From positions 1 to 15,182 of the forward strand of contig CAZNYM010000045.1 in NCBI GenBank assembly GCA_964577255.1: a stretch of 15,182 nt of DNA. Reading direction: 5' to 3'. The stretch is from Micavibrio_C sp964577255. GTDB taxonomy: Bacteria; Pseudomonadota; Alphaproteobacteria; Micavibrionales; Micavibrionaceae. The notes beneath the pieces are model-generated. The model had not been told where the DNA came from. It made no database searches and worked only from the letters and a program-made list of their open reading frames with translations. Positions 1 to 6,908 of this stretch are shown piece after piece; position 1 is the first letter of the stretch; every line of letters starts with the position of its first letter. A program made the position numbers and the translations under genes.

Positions 1-861
1 CAGCCCGGCGGCCAGCTGACGATCACCACCGACGTCGAGAACTATCCCGGCTTCGCCGATGTGATCCAGGGGCCCTGGCTGATGGAACAGATGAAAGCGC
101 AGGCTGCCCATGTCGGCACACAGATGATCGAAGATCTTATTACGAGCATCGACACCAGCAAACGCCCTTTCACTTGCACCGGCGATTCAGGCGCGCTTTA
201 CACCGCCGACACCGTCATCATCGCCACGGGGGCCAAGGCCCGCTGGCTGGGGCTGTCCGCCGAAAAGACGTTCATGGGGCTGGGTGTTTCCGCCTGTGCG
301 ACCTGCGACGGATTTTTCTACCGCGGCAAAGACGTTGCCGTGATCGGCGGCGGTAATTCAGCGGTCGAGGAGGCTTTGTTTCTGACCAATTTCTGCAACA
401 AGGTGACGCTGATCCACCGCCGCGACAGCCTGAAGGCTGAGAAGATCGGGCAGGACCGACTGTTCGCCAATCCCAAGATCAGCGTGATCTGGGACAGCGC
501 GGTCGAGGATATCCTCGGCACGCCCCAGGGTGGCGGCGACAATCCCGGCGTCACCGGCCTGAAACTCAAGAACGTCAAGACCGGGGCCGCGAGCACCCTG
601 CCCGTCCACGGCGTCTTCATCGCCATCGGCCACGACCCGGCCACCGAGATTTTCAAAGGCAAGGTAAAGATGGACGAGCACGGCTATATCGTAACGGCGC
701 CCGATTCAACCGCCACGTCGGTACCGGGCATATTCGCGGCCGGCGACGTGAAAGACAAGGTATACCGTCAGGCCGTGACGGCGGCGGGCATGGGCTGCAT
801 GGCCGCGCTCGAGGCCGACCGCTATCTGGCGGCCGGGCACAGCAAGCAAGCGGCAGCGTAG
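1..861 (+). CDS. trxB: Thioredoxin reductase, 5'-truncated by the window edge
   Basis: This flavoprotein moves electrons from NADPH through FAD and a redox-active disulfide to thioredoxin in the cytoplasm. The reading frame is open from base 1 and shows 286 residues. Judged against E. coli TrxB from memory, only about 40 N-terminal residues (first FAD-binding glycine motif) lie outside the window. Visible landmarks are GGQL followed by VENYPGF, the active-site ACATCDG with its two cysteines at codons 295-297 and 304-306, the NADPH-binding GGGNSAVEEA with HRRD downstream, and the C-terminal FAD motif GIFAAGDV followed by YRQAVTAAGMGCMAA. The gene ends in TAG nine bases before the lysR start, so the two are probably co-transcribed. 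It looks intact apart from the window edge, and the identification is secure. Confidence 0.97.
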   Translation, partial: QPGGQLTITTDVENYPGFADVIQGPWLMEQMKAQAAHVGTQMIEDLITSIDTSKRPFTCTGDSGALYTADTVIIATGAKARWLGLSAEKTFMGLGVSACATCDGFFYRGKDVAVIGGGNSAVEEALFLTNFCNKVTLIHRRDSLKAEKIGQDRLFANPKISVIWDSAVEDILGTPQGGGDNPGVTGLKLKNVKTGAASTLPVHGVFIAIGHDPATEIFKGKVKMDEHGYIVTAPDSTATSVPGIFAAGDVKDKVYRQAVTAAGMGCMAALEADRYLAAGHSKQAAA

Positions 862-870
862 GGGCGCACC

Positions 871-1764
871 ATGGATTGGGATAAACTCCGCATTTTTCAC
901 GCCGTCGCCGAAGCCGGAAGCTTCACCCACGCGGGGGAGGTGCTGAGCCTGAGCCAGTCCGCCGTTTCGCGCCAGATCAGCACGCTCGAGGAATCGCTGG
1001 GGGTCACGCTGTTTCACCGCCATGCCCGCGGCCTGCTGCTGACCGAGCAGGGCGAGCTGCTGCAGCGTGCCGCCCGGGATATTTTCGGCAAGTTGGCAAT
1101 GATTGAGGGACAGCTTGTAGATTCAAAGCAGCTGCCGGAAGGTCCCCTGCGCATCACCACCACGGAATTTATCGGTTCGAACTGGCTGGCCCCCCGCATC
1201 AAGCACCTGAATGCCGAACATCCGGACATTCAGCTGACGCTGCTGCTGGACGACCGGGTTCTGAACCTGTCCATGCGCGAGGCCGATGCCGCCATCCGCC
1301 TTTACAAACCTGAGCAGCCGGACCTGATCCAGCGGCACCTGGCCACGGTCAACTTCCATATCTACGGCTCGAAAGAATATCTCGAGCAGCACGGCCGCCC
1401 GCAGGATCTTAAGGATCTGCGCCGGCACTGCCTGATCGGCTATCCCGAGAACACGCCCCAGCCTTTTACCGATTCCAACTGGCTGTTCCGTATCGCCGGT
1501 ACCGACCCCCAGGAAGACGGGGCGCGCCTGCTGATGATAAACTCGCTCTACGCCATCCAGCAAGCGATCGAGGGCGGCGCGGGCCTGGCGATGCTGCCCG
1601 ACTTCATGGCGCGACGCAGCGGCAACCTCGAGGTGATTCTCCCCGACACCCATCCGGCCGGAGTCGACATGTATTTCGTCTATCCGGAAGAACGCCGGCA
1701 CTCGCAAAGGATTGCAATTTTCCGCGATTTTCTGATACGTCACGTTTCACAAACACCCTTTTGA
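871..1764 (+). CDS. LysR-type transcriptional regulator, trxB-linked
   Basis: A 297-residue LysR-family regulator. The N-terminal winged helix-turn-helix spans roughly residues 1-60, with LRIFHAVAEAGSFTHAGEVL and the recognition-helix segment LSQSAVSRQISTLEESLG. A linker helix follows, then a substrate-binding domain from about residue 90 with GPLRITTTEFIG and the late GAGLAMLPDFMA motif. It starts nine bases after trxB on the same strand. From memory, alphaproteobacteria often carry a LysR regulator (LsrB/VtlR type) next to trxB, with roles in redox or envelope control; that subfamily is inferred from context only. The whole protein has one cysteine, Cys187 (codon 1429-1431), so disulfide switching inside one subunit is not possible. 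No convincing terminator directly follows the stop; the next hairpin terminator is at 2011-2037. Confidence 0.93.
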   Translation: MDWDKLRIFHAVAEAGSFTHAGEVLSLSQSAVSRQISTLEESLGVTLFHRHARGLLLTEQGELLQRAARDIFGKLAMIEGQLVDSKQLPEGPLRITTTEFIGSNWLAPRIKHLNAEHPDIQLTLLLDDRVLNLSMREADAAIRLYKPEQPDLIQRHLATVNFHIYGSKEYLEQHGRPQDLKDLRRHCLIGYPENTPQPFTDSNWLFRIAGTDPQEDGARLLMINSLYAIQQAIEGGAGLAMLPDFMARRSGNLEVILPDTHPAGVDMYFVYPEERRHSQRIAIFRDFLIRHVSQTPF

Positions 1765-1868
1765 TAACTCTGTGTCGCGTTTCATTTATCTTTTTCCGAA
1801 GCCAAACATTGATTATTAGGAACTAAGAAAAATTATCGTTTTTCAGAGTGTTAGCCGATTGATATGCA

Positions 1869-1874
1869 TATAAT
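1869..1874 (+). promoter_or_regulatory. Consensus -10 box (TATAAT) upstream of the ncRNA candidate
   Basis: A perfect TATAAT sits between two ATGCAT palindromes (1864-1869 and 1873-1878), giving a near-symmetric 15-bp element. It would start RNA near 1881. No good -35 hexamer is found at 15-18 bases spacing, so the promoter is uncertain and may depend on an activator or be fortuitous in AT-rich DNA. Confidence 0.35.
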
Positions 1875-1880
1875 GCATAG

Positions 1881-2037
1881 CTGCACTGCGTAAAAGACTC
1901 TAGCTACCCCAGAGTCCGGGGTATATAAAAACGCCCATCGACGCTTCGGCGTTGATGGGATCCTTCTGGATCCTACGTCTCCCAGACGTGAAACCTCCCT
2001 GTTCAACTCGCCGGGTCTTAACGACCCGGTTTTTTTT
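1881..2037 (+). ncRNA. Candidate structured small RNA with exposed anti-Shine-Dalgarno motifs
   Basis: A run of hairpins fills this gene-free stretch. GACTCT/AGAGTC (1896-1901/1911-1916) competes with TACCCC/GGGGTA (1905-1910/1918-1923). An 11-bp stem with one G-U pair and a UUCG tetraloop spans 1934-1959. ATCC/GGAT at 1960-1963/1968-1971 stacks on it. ACGTCT/AGACGT with loop CCC spans 1975-1989. A pyrimidine element CCTCCC follows at 1994-1999, in the loop of a weak GAAAC/GTTC stem, and then a strong terminator. CTCCC and CCTCCC are complementary to Shine-Dalgarno sequences, as in several known alphaproteobacterial small RNAs; membership in any Rfam family is not established. The RNA could be free-standing, the 3' UTR of lysR, or a leader for the patatin gene, although that gene starts 180 bases past the terminator. 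The 5' end is a guess from the -10 box. Confidence 0.55.
2011..2037 (+). terminator. Strong intrinsic terminator
   Basis: A perfect 7-bp GC-rich stem CCGGGTC (2011-2017) / GACCCGG (2023-2029) with loop TTAAC is followed by eight T residues (2030-2037). It ends the ncRNA candidate and would also stop any lysR read-through. Confidence 0.9.
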
Positions 2038-2216
2038 GTCCAAAAATTAATATTATGAAAATTATAACTTATCCCGAATCTATGCACCGCACCATACACA
2101 AGGGGATGACTTGTGCATGATGTTGTCCTAGCTTCAAAAACAACTTCCAAGCCATCCGGAAAAATTTGTAACTGATAAGCGTGAATGCGCGTAACGGCTA
2201 AAGAAACAGGGAAAGG
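2038..2216. other. AT-rich intergenic stretch upstream of the patatin remnant
   Basis: No gene is seen here. Small inverted repeats are present: CACAAG (2097-2102) with CTTGTG (2110-2115), and ATGCAC (2082-2087) with GTGCAT (2113-2118); the two pairings compete. They could form an operator or leader hairpin for the next gene. I could not identify a convincing promoter. An AGGG (2208-2211) lies five bases before the ATG at 2217. Confidence 0.4.
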
Positions 2217-3869
2217 ATGCTAGGGGAAGAACGGGAAAAAGCGCCGGAAAACGGCGCCGTGGCATCCTTGCCAAAGACGGCCTACATCCTCTCCATTCCC
2301 GGCGGGGCGCTGATGGGCATCATCCCTGCGGTGATTCTGGCCCGTATCGCCGAGCTGGCAGAATCCGAGACTACGGAGCTCTTCCACGCCTTCGACGGGG
2401 CCTCGACGGGGCAGATCATCCTCACCGGCCTGAATATCCCCGCCGACGATGGTTCCGGACGGTAGAAATTCAAGGAGCAGGATGTGGTGGAGCTGTTCTG
2501 CAAGGAAGGCCCCGTCTTCTTCCCGGATATCAAGATGAGGCCGCTTAAGATGGTGGTTGCCAACCTGATATCCTTTGGAACCCAGCTGCTGGATCCCGCC
2601 ATTAGGGATCGTTTGATTATTGCCGCCATCCGCGATAAATGCGCCGCCCTCCGGGATAAAGCGTCGTCGGACACGATCCGTCGCGGTATTGATAATCTGG
2701 AAAAACGGGCGACCCAGCGCTGGCTTACCCCTTCCCTAGCCGCGAAGGCGTACCAGATCTGCAGCCGGCTTAAGAAAGTTCTCCCTGAAAACAGCGCAGA
2801 CATTTCCGAGATCGAGTACCATCTTTACCGCCGCGCCCATAAAACCAGCCGCCTGAAGACCCTCTTCAGCCAGGCCGCGATCGGCCTGGGGCAAAGCGTC
2901 AAGAAGAACTGGGCCAACGACTATCTTTTCGATCCTGTCGTGGCCAGGGATACGTTTGTTAAATATTACGGCGAATCGCGCGTGAGCGAGGGATTGCGAT
3001 CCCACTACCTGCCGGCTTGCAACGCAGAAGACAACAGCAAGCTGACCATGTTCGCACTCAAAAAGAACATTCTGACAACAGACAGGGCCGCCCATGAAAA
3101 CGCCGCGGTTTCCCCGCATGATTACAAATCATGGGATGCCGTTATGGCCACGACCGCCAACGAGATGGCTTTTCCTCCGCACGTCACGGAAAACGGAATT
3201 GTATGCGTCGACCGCGCGCCCCTGCACACGCCTCTGCGCTGCGCCAATGACGTTGTCCAGCAGCTGCGCGAGACAGACCGCAACGCCCGGGTTAAAATCG
3301 TGGTCCTGGGCACGGGAACGATCATCGACAAGAAGCGCGGCGATAAAACCGCCATTATCAATGAGATCAAAAATCTGGGCGTGGCTGGCAATTTTGCGCG
3401 CAACCATACGCTGGAACAGCTTGAAATCTACAACAACAGCGATGTGCGCCAAACTATTGCGATGAACGGTGTCGATTACGTCGAGATATCGCCGCGGCGA
3501 TATCCCCTCCCGGAAGAAGAGGAAGAAATGTTTCCGGCAACCGATACCCTTGATGGATCCAAAGCCAATATTGAAAAAATCGTTTATCTGGCAAAGCTCA
3601 CACTGGTGGAACAGGATGGAACCATTCGTACCCTGACCCAGGAACTGGTTGACAATCTCTATCGCATGGGGGGCATGACGGAAGAAAAATACATTGCCGT
3701 CTCTCACAAGATAAAAACCGCCTCCGTGCCTCCGCTCGAAACCGGGATCGGACGCAACCTGGATGATATTTTCAACCAGGTGCACGGCAATAGGTGGGGC
3801 CGGAAAATAAAAAGCGCTCTTGGCAAGGCAACGATGTCGCTGATCCCGCGCTCGATGCTGCCGCCTTAA
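2217..3869 (+). pseudogene. Patatin-like phospholipase split by an in-frame amber codon
   Basis: Patatins are Ser-Asp lipid acyl hydrolases. Residues 23-82 read like a patatin N-terminus: a degenerate oxyanion loop PGGALMG (28-34; family consensus DGGGxRG), then GIIPAVILARI, ELFHAFD and the nucleophile elbow GASTG with Ser63. Codon 83 (2463-2465) is TAG. The same frame then stays open for 468 codons and matches the family: DVVELFCKEGPVFFP, a WDAVMATTANEMAFPPH segment, VCVDRAP with a candidate Asp332 (normally DGG/DGA), and VKIVVLGTGT. The amber separates Ser63 from Asp332, so no active enzyme forms without read-through. GTG at 2484 has a good Shine-Dalgarno, AAGGAG (2472-2477), and could restart translation of a 461-residue fragment without the nucleophile. 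The conserved oxyanion Arg is replaced by Met33, suggesting divergence or decay. The Ser-Asp interval of about 270 residues is long. The stop overlaps that of convergent fabH. A sequencing error at 2463 is the main alternative. Confidence 0.75.
2472..2486 (+). promoter_or_regulatory. Internal ribosome binding site and GTG restart after the amber codon
   Basis: AAGGAG at 2472-2477 lies six bases before GTG at 2484-2486, in frame with the patatin C-terminal part and seven bases after the amber codon. It fits reinitiation of translation, but it may be chance, since the same bases encode the expected residues K-E in the family alignment. Confidence 0.4.
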
Positions 3870-4837
3870 AAGCGCGCCAGGCACGCCCCCCAGGTCAGGC
3901 CGGCGCCCAGAGCCTCGAACAGGATAAGATCACCCTTCTTGATGCGCCCGCCGCGCACCGCTTCGTCGAGAGCCAGGGGAATGGAGGCGGCCGAGGTGTT
4001 GCCGTGCCTGTCGACGGTCACGACCACCTGACTCATGTCCAGATCGAGTTTCTTGGCCGTCGCCTCGATGATGCGGATATTGGCCTGGTGCGGCACCAGC
4101 CACTGGATATCCGAGGCCTTGATGCCGTTCTTCTCGATCACTTCGCTGACCACCGCTGCCATGCGCTCGACGGCATGACGGAACACTTCCCGCCCCTCCA
4201 TGACGATATGGCCACTCTCGCCCGTGGTCGAGGGGCCGCCATTGACATAGAGGATGTCGCGCAGATCGCCCTGCGCGTATAGATGATGCGAAAGCAGTCC
4301 CCGGTCGGTAGGCGTGCCCTTGCCTTCGGCGGCGCTGAGGACAATGGCCCCTGCCCCGTCGCCGAACAGCACACAGGTGGTGCGATCCTCCCAGTTCAGG
4401 ATCGATGACATCTTCTCGCTGCCAATCAGAAGAATGTGAGAAGCCATGCCGTTCTGGATGAAGCTGTCAGCCACGCCCAGACCATAGACAAAACCCGAGC
4501 ATACCGCCTGGATGTCGAAGCAGGGACACGGAGCGATGCCGAGCGCCGCCTGGATCTTGGTGGCGGTCGAGGGAAAAGTGTTGTCAGGCGTCGAGGTGGC
4601 GACGATCACGGCGTCGATATCCGCAGCTGTCAGGCCCGAAGCCGCCAGCGCGCGCCGGGCAGCCTCGATGCCCATGGTGCCGGCGGTTTCATCCTCCCCG
4701 GCGATGTGCCGCTCGCGGATCCCCGTGCGCTGGACGATCCATTCGTCGCTGGTCTCCACCATGCGGCTGAGATCGTCGTTGGTCAGAATTTTCGGCGGCA
4801 GAAAAGAACCTGTCCCGGCGATGACGCTGCGGCGCAT
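3866..4837 (-). CDS. fabH: 3-oxoacyl-ACP synthase III (KAS III)
   Basis: FabH condenses acetyl-CoA with malonyl-ACP to start each round of fatty acid synthesis in the cytoplasm. The 323-residue protein has the usual length and a complete Cys-His-Asn triad: Cys113 in DIQAVCSGFVYGL, His250 in WLVPHQANIRI and Asn280 in RHGNTSAASIPLAL. It also shows the N-terminal TSDEWIVQRTGIRER and the terminal FEALGAGLTWGACL motifs. The ATG (4835-4837) is one base past the plsX stop (TGA-C-ATG), so translation is probably coupled. Its TAA lies within a TTAA that also carries the stop of the convergent patatin gene. From memory, ihfA often follows fabH in alphaproteobacteria; here it is absent and the patatin occupies that place. 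Identification is secure. Confidence 0.98.
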   Translation of the reverse strand: MRRSVIAGTGSFLPPKILTNDDLSRMVETSDEWIVQRTGIRERHIAGEDETAGTMGIEAARRALAASGLTAADIDAVIVATSTPDNTFPSTATKIQAALGIAPCPCFDIQAVCSGFVYGLGVADSFIQNGMASHILLIGSEKMSSILNWEDRTTCVLFGDGAGAIVLSAAEGKGTPTDRGLLSHHLYAQGDLRDILYVNGGPSTTGESGHIVMEGREVFRHAVERMAAVVSEVIEKNGIKASDIQWLVPHQANIRIIEATAKKLDLDMSQVVVTVDRHGNTSAASIPLALDEAVRGGRIKKGDLILFEALGAGLTWGACLARF

Positions 4838-4838
4838 G

Positions 4839-5906
4839 TCAGTTGGCCTCTGCCTCGTTCGCGGCGATGGCGGAGAAGAACGACTCCTGCCCCATCACCT
4901 GCTCGATCTCCGAGGCCACGCGGCGGTTATAGCCGTTCTGCACCAGGCGCGCCGCCACCAGAATGGCACGGGAAAACCCGTGCGCGTCCATGCCGCCGTG
5001 GCTCTTGACGCAGATTCCGTTCAGGCCCAAGAACATGCCGCCGTTGTAGTGGCGCGGATCGAGGCGCTTTTTCATCCGGCGCAGGGCGGGATAGGCCAGC
5101 ATCGCCCCCAGGCGCGCCAGCGCCGAGGATTTCAAAGCTTCTTTAAGCAGAGTCGTCGACAATGAACCGATCCCCTCCGCCACCTTGATGGCGACGTTGC
5201 CGGTAAAGCCATCGGTCACCACCACATCGACTGTGCCGGCGGGAATGTCGTTCCCTTCAATGAAGCCTTTGAAGCTACCCGGAAAGCGGATGGTGGACAA
5301 AATGGCGAAGGCCGAGCGCAGCGCGTCGTTGCCCTTCATCTCCTCGGAGCCGACATTGAGCAGCCCGACCGTCGGCGCAGAGATGTTCCGCACCACGCGG
5401 GCATAAACGGAGCCAAGTATGGCGAACTGGGTCAGGATCTCGGCGTCGCAGCTGACATTCGCGCCCAGATCGAGCATCACGATCTCGCCGCGCTGGGTGG
5501 GGAATACGCTGGCGATGGCGGGACGCTGGATGCCGGGCAGGCATTTGAGCACCATCTTGGCAATCGCCATCAGCGCACCCGTGTTGCCAGCCGACACCAC
5601 AGCATCGGCCTTGCCGTCCCTGACGGCCTCGATTGCCAGGCGCATGCTGGAATCGCGCCCCGCGCGCAGAGCGACCGAAGGCTTGTCGTCGCTGCTGACG
5701 GCCTTGTCGGTGTGATGAATGCTGGAAATGGGTATAAGCTCGGGATGCCGGACCATCGCGGCGCGGATCAGGTCTTCGCGTCCGAAAAAGGAAAAGCGCA
5801 GCGACCCGCCATGCTCCTGCAGCGCCTCGGCGGCGGCCGGTATGACGACTTCCGGGCCGACATCCCCGCCCATGGCATCCAGCGCGATCGTAATCGTGTC
5901 AGGCAT
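4839..5906 (-). CDS. plsX: Phosphate acyltransferase PlsX
   Basis: PlsX converts acyl-ACP to acyl-phosphate, the donor used by PlsY to acylate glycerol-3-phosphate in phospholipid synthesis; it is a peripheral membrane enzyme. The 355-residue length is normal. Diagnostic motifs are the N-terminal ALDAMGGD (residues 8-15), DKPSVALRAGRDSSM, SAGNTGALMA, a VVTDGFTGNVAIKVAEG segment and a late GGAxFLGLNGI-like stretch, here GGMFLGLNGICVKSHG. The ATG at 5904-5906 has no clear Shine-Dalgarno upstream (GGCCCTTCTTCCC on the coding strand), which is unusual beside its neighbours. The gene follows rpmF after 117 bases and precedes fabH by one base, the conserved rpmF-plsX-fabH order found across proteobacteria. 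Confidence 0.97.
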   Translation of the reverse strand: MPDTITIALDAMGGDVGPEVVIPAAAEALQEHGGSLRFSFFGREDLIRAAMVRHPELIPISSIHHTDKAVSSDDKPSVALRAGRDSSMRLAIEAVRDGKADAVVSAGNTGALMAIAKMVLKCLPGIQRPAIASVFPTQRGEIVMLDLGANVSCDAEILTQFAILGSVYARVVRNISAPTVGLLNVGSEEMKGNDALRSAFAILSTIRFPGSFKGFIEGNDIPAGTVDVVVTDGFTGNVAIKVAEGIGSLSTTLLKEALKSSALARLGAMLAYPALRRMKKRLDPRHYNGGMFLGLNGICVKSHGGMDAHGFSRAILVAARLVQNGYNRRVASEIEQVMGQESFFSAIAANEAEAN

Positions 5907-5956
5907 GGGAAGAAGGGCCTACAGCAAATTCTTCAAGGGGTTCCAGAGTCAAACGA

Positions 5957-5972
5957 GCCGGTTTTTACCGGC
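5957..5972 (-). other. Small hairpin between rpmF and plsX
   Basis: A 6-bp perfect inverted repeat GCCGGT/ACCGGC with a four-base loop lies in the rpmF-plsX gap. On the coding strand no T-run follows it, so it is not a convincing terminator. It may be a processing or stability element that lets rpmF be expressed more strongly than plsX; that is inference. Confidence 0.3.
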
Positions 5973-6023
5973 CCGCCGAATGTCGCAAATGCTGCGTTTA
6001 TCGTCAATGGGAGCAAAAGCAGG

Positions 6024-6203
6024 TCAGGCTTTTTGCTCAATGACCTGACGGCCTTTGTACATGCCGGTTTTCAGGTCGACATGGTGGCGGCGGACGGGTT
6101 CGCCCGTGCTTGAATCCTCGACCCAGTTGAAGGTCTTGAGCGCATGGTGCGCCCGCTTCATGTTGGTGCGGGATTTGGATTTCTTTTTCTTGGGAACGGC
6201 CAT
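6024..6203 (-). CDS. rpmF: 50S ribosomal protein L32
   Basis: This 59-residue protein of the large ribosomal subunit begins MAVPKKKKSKSRTNMKRAHH, the hallmark L32 N-terminus. It continues with NWVEDSSTGEPVRRHHVDL and ends KTGMYKGRQVIEQKA, matching the alphaproteobacterial form. The zinc-binding cysteines of some L32 proteins are absent, as is usual for this C-minus type. ATG is at 6201-6203, with AAAGGA about eight bases upstream as Shine-Dalgarno; the stop is TGA at 6024-6026. It lies between yceD and plsX, a position conserved widely in proteobacteria. It may have its own promoter at 6235-6263. Confidence 0.97.
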   Translation of the reverse strand: MAVPKKKKSKSRTNMKRAHHALKTFNWVEDSSTGEPVRRHHVDLKTGMYKGRQVIEQKA

Positions 6204-6234
6204 AGTTTCAATCCTTTACGCGGTACGAGGCAAG

Positions 6235-6263
6235 TTGATAATCGAAATCCCCCGGCAAGGCAA
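6235..6263 (-). promoter_or_regulatory. Possible promoter for rpmF-plsX-fabH
   Basis: On the minus strand, TTGCCT (6263-6258) and TATCAA (6240-6235) are separated by 17 bases; each matches the sigma-70 consensus at four of six positions. RNA would start near 6228, about 25 bases before the rpmF ATG, with room for the AAAGGA ribosome site. This would add to read-through from yceD. Confidence 0.35.
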
Positions 6264-6277
6264 GCAAAAAGGCGGCT

Positions 6278-6311
6278 GGGCGGACCCGAACCCCTAGTTT
6301 CCGCCCTTTTT
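6278..6311. terminator. Hairpin overlapping the yceD stop, weak terminator candidate
   Basis: GGGCGGA (6278-6284) pairs with TCCGCCC (6300-6306) across a 15-base loop. On the plus strand it runs straight into TTTTTATT (6307-6314), so it looks better as a plus-strand terminator than as a yceD terminator; on the minus strand the T-run (6270-6266) begins seven bases after the stem. No plus-strand gene ends nearby, so it might stop antisense RNA. The large loop makes this weak. Confidence 0.3.
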
Positions 6312-6908
6312 ATTGCTTTTCCACTCCCGCAGGGCCTCGAAAGGGTTGCGACGGACGGCGGGAATTGAAGAATTTCCGCTAACCCATTCCGTTTGAACAG
6401 GAAAATCGACATCCTTGGCATGGGGATACGGATCGATAGCCAGGGAAAGGAACTGGGTGGCCAGCTCGCCGATATCGATCTTGCCCTCCACCAGGGGGTC
6501 GGGCGCGTCCTTTTCGTCGAGCATCGGCACCTCGGCATCCATGATCCGGGCCTGGCGCTCGTGCTTGGCACGGGACAGCAGCACCACCTGGTCCTGATCT
6601 TCGAACCAGGCTTCGAAAGGCTCCTCGATCACGCTGATGACGGGTTCCCCGGTGACGACGCAGGACTGGATCACCCGGGCCTTGACGATACCCTGAACAT
6701 GGACGGTATTCGCGGATTCGCGGTCCAGGGTAGCCTCGGCATCGACCAGGCTCATCTCCTTGACGCCCAGGCGGCGAGCCAGGTCGGCCGTTTCCTGGGC
6801 CGAGGCTTTGATCTTGAGCTTGACGGGATGGCTGGCGCCGACACTGGCGGCATCGATCCTGTGCGACCATTCAGGCGTTTCAGGCAACGCAGCTTTCTTC
6901 TTCGGCAT
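6294..6908 (-). CDS. yceD: YceD/DUF177 family protein (23S rRNA accumulation)
   Basis: YceD-family proteins are needed for normal 23S rRNA accumulation and sit beside rpmF in many bacteria. The call rests on this position plus family features: an EWSHRIDA N-terminal segment, internal GIVKARVIQSCVVTGEPVISVIEEPFEAWF with the conserved cysteine, a central acidic DAEVPMLDEKDAPDPLVEGKIDIGELATQFLSLAIDPYP, and a C-terminus with NPFEALREWK. I choose ATG at 6906-6908 (MPKKKAALPE, 204 residues), because GGAG lies eight bases upstream; the frame is open farther upstream but lacks such a site. The start lies inside the last 29 bases of the preceding chaperone gene, which suggests translational coupling. 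It ends in TAG. Confidence 0.9.
   Translation of the reverse strand: MPKKKAALPETPEWSHRIDAASVGASHPVKLKIKASAQETADLARRLGVKEMSLVDAEATLDRESANTVHVQGIVKARVIQSCVVTGEPVISVIEEPFEAWFEDQDQVVLLSRAKHERQARIMDAEVPMLDEKDAPDPLVEGKIDIGELATQFLSLAIDPYPHAKDVDFPVQTEWVSGNSSIPAVRRNPFEALREWKSNKKGGN

Noticed and set aside
1881..2037. 6S RNA
   Set aside because: The predicted 5' end does not pair with the 3' end, and there is no long central bubble within a single rod; the fold is a string of short hairpins.
1881..2216. Riboswitch leader of the patatin gene
   Set aside because: The terminator is 180 bases before the start codon and I recognise no known aptamer core. It is kept as an ncRNA candidate.
2217..3869. CBASS or other defence system with a CapV-like patatin effector
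   Set aside because: No nucleotide cyclase, ubiquitin-like or sensor gene is adjacent. Both neighbours are an RNA candidate and housekeeping fabH, and the gene is interrupted.
3129..3884. Minus-strand open frame opposite the patatin
   Set aside because: The plus frame carries the patatin motifs. The opposite frame overlaps the end of fabH and has no recognised features.
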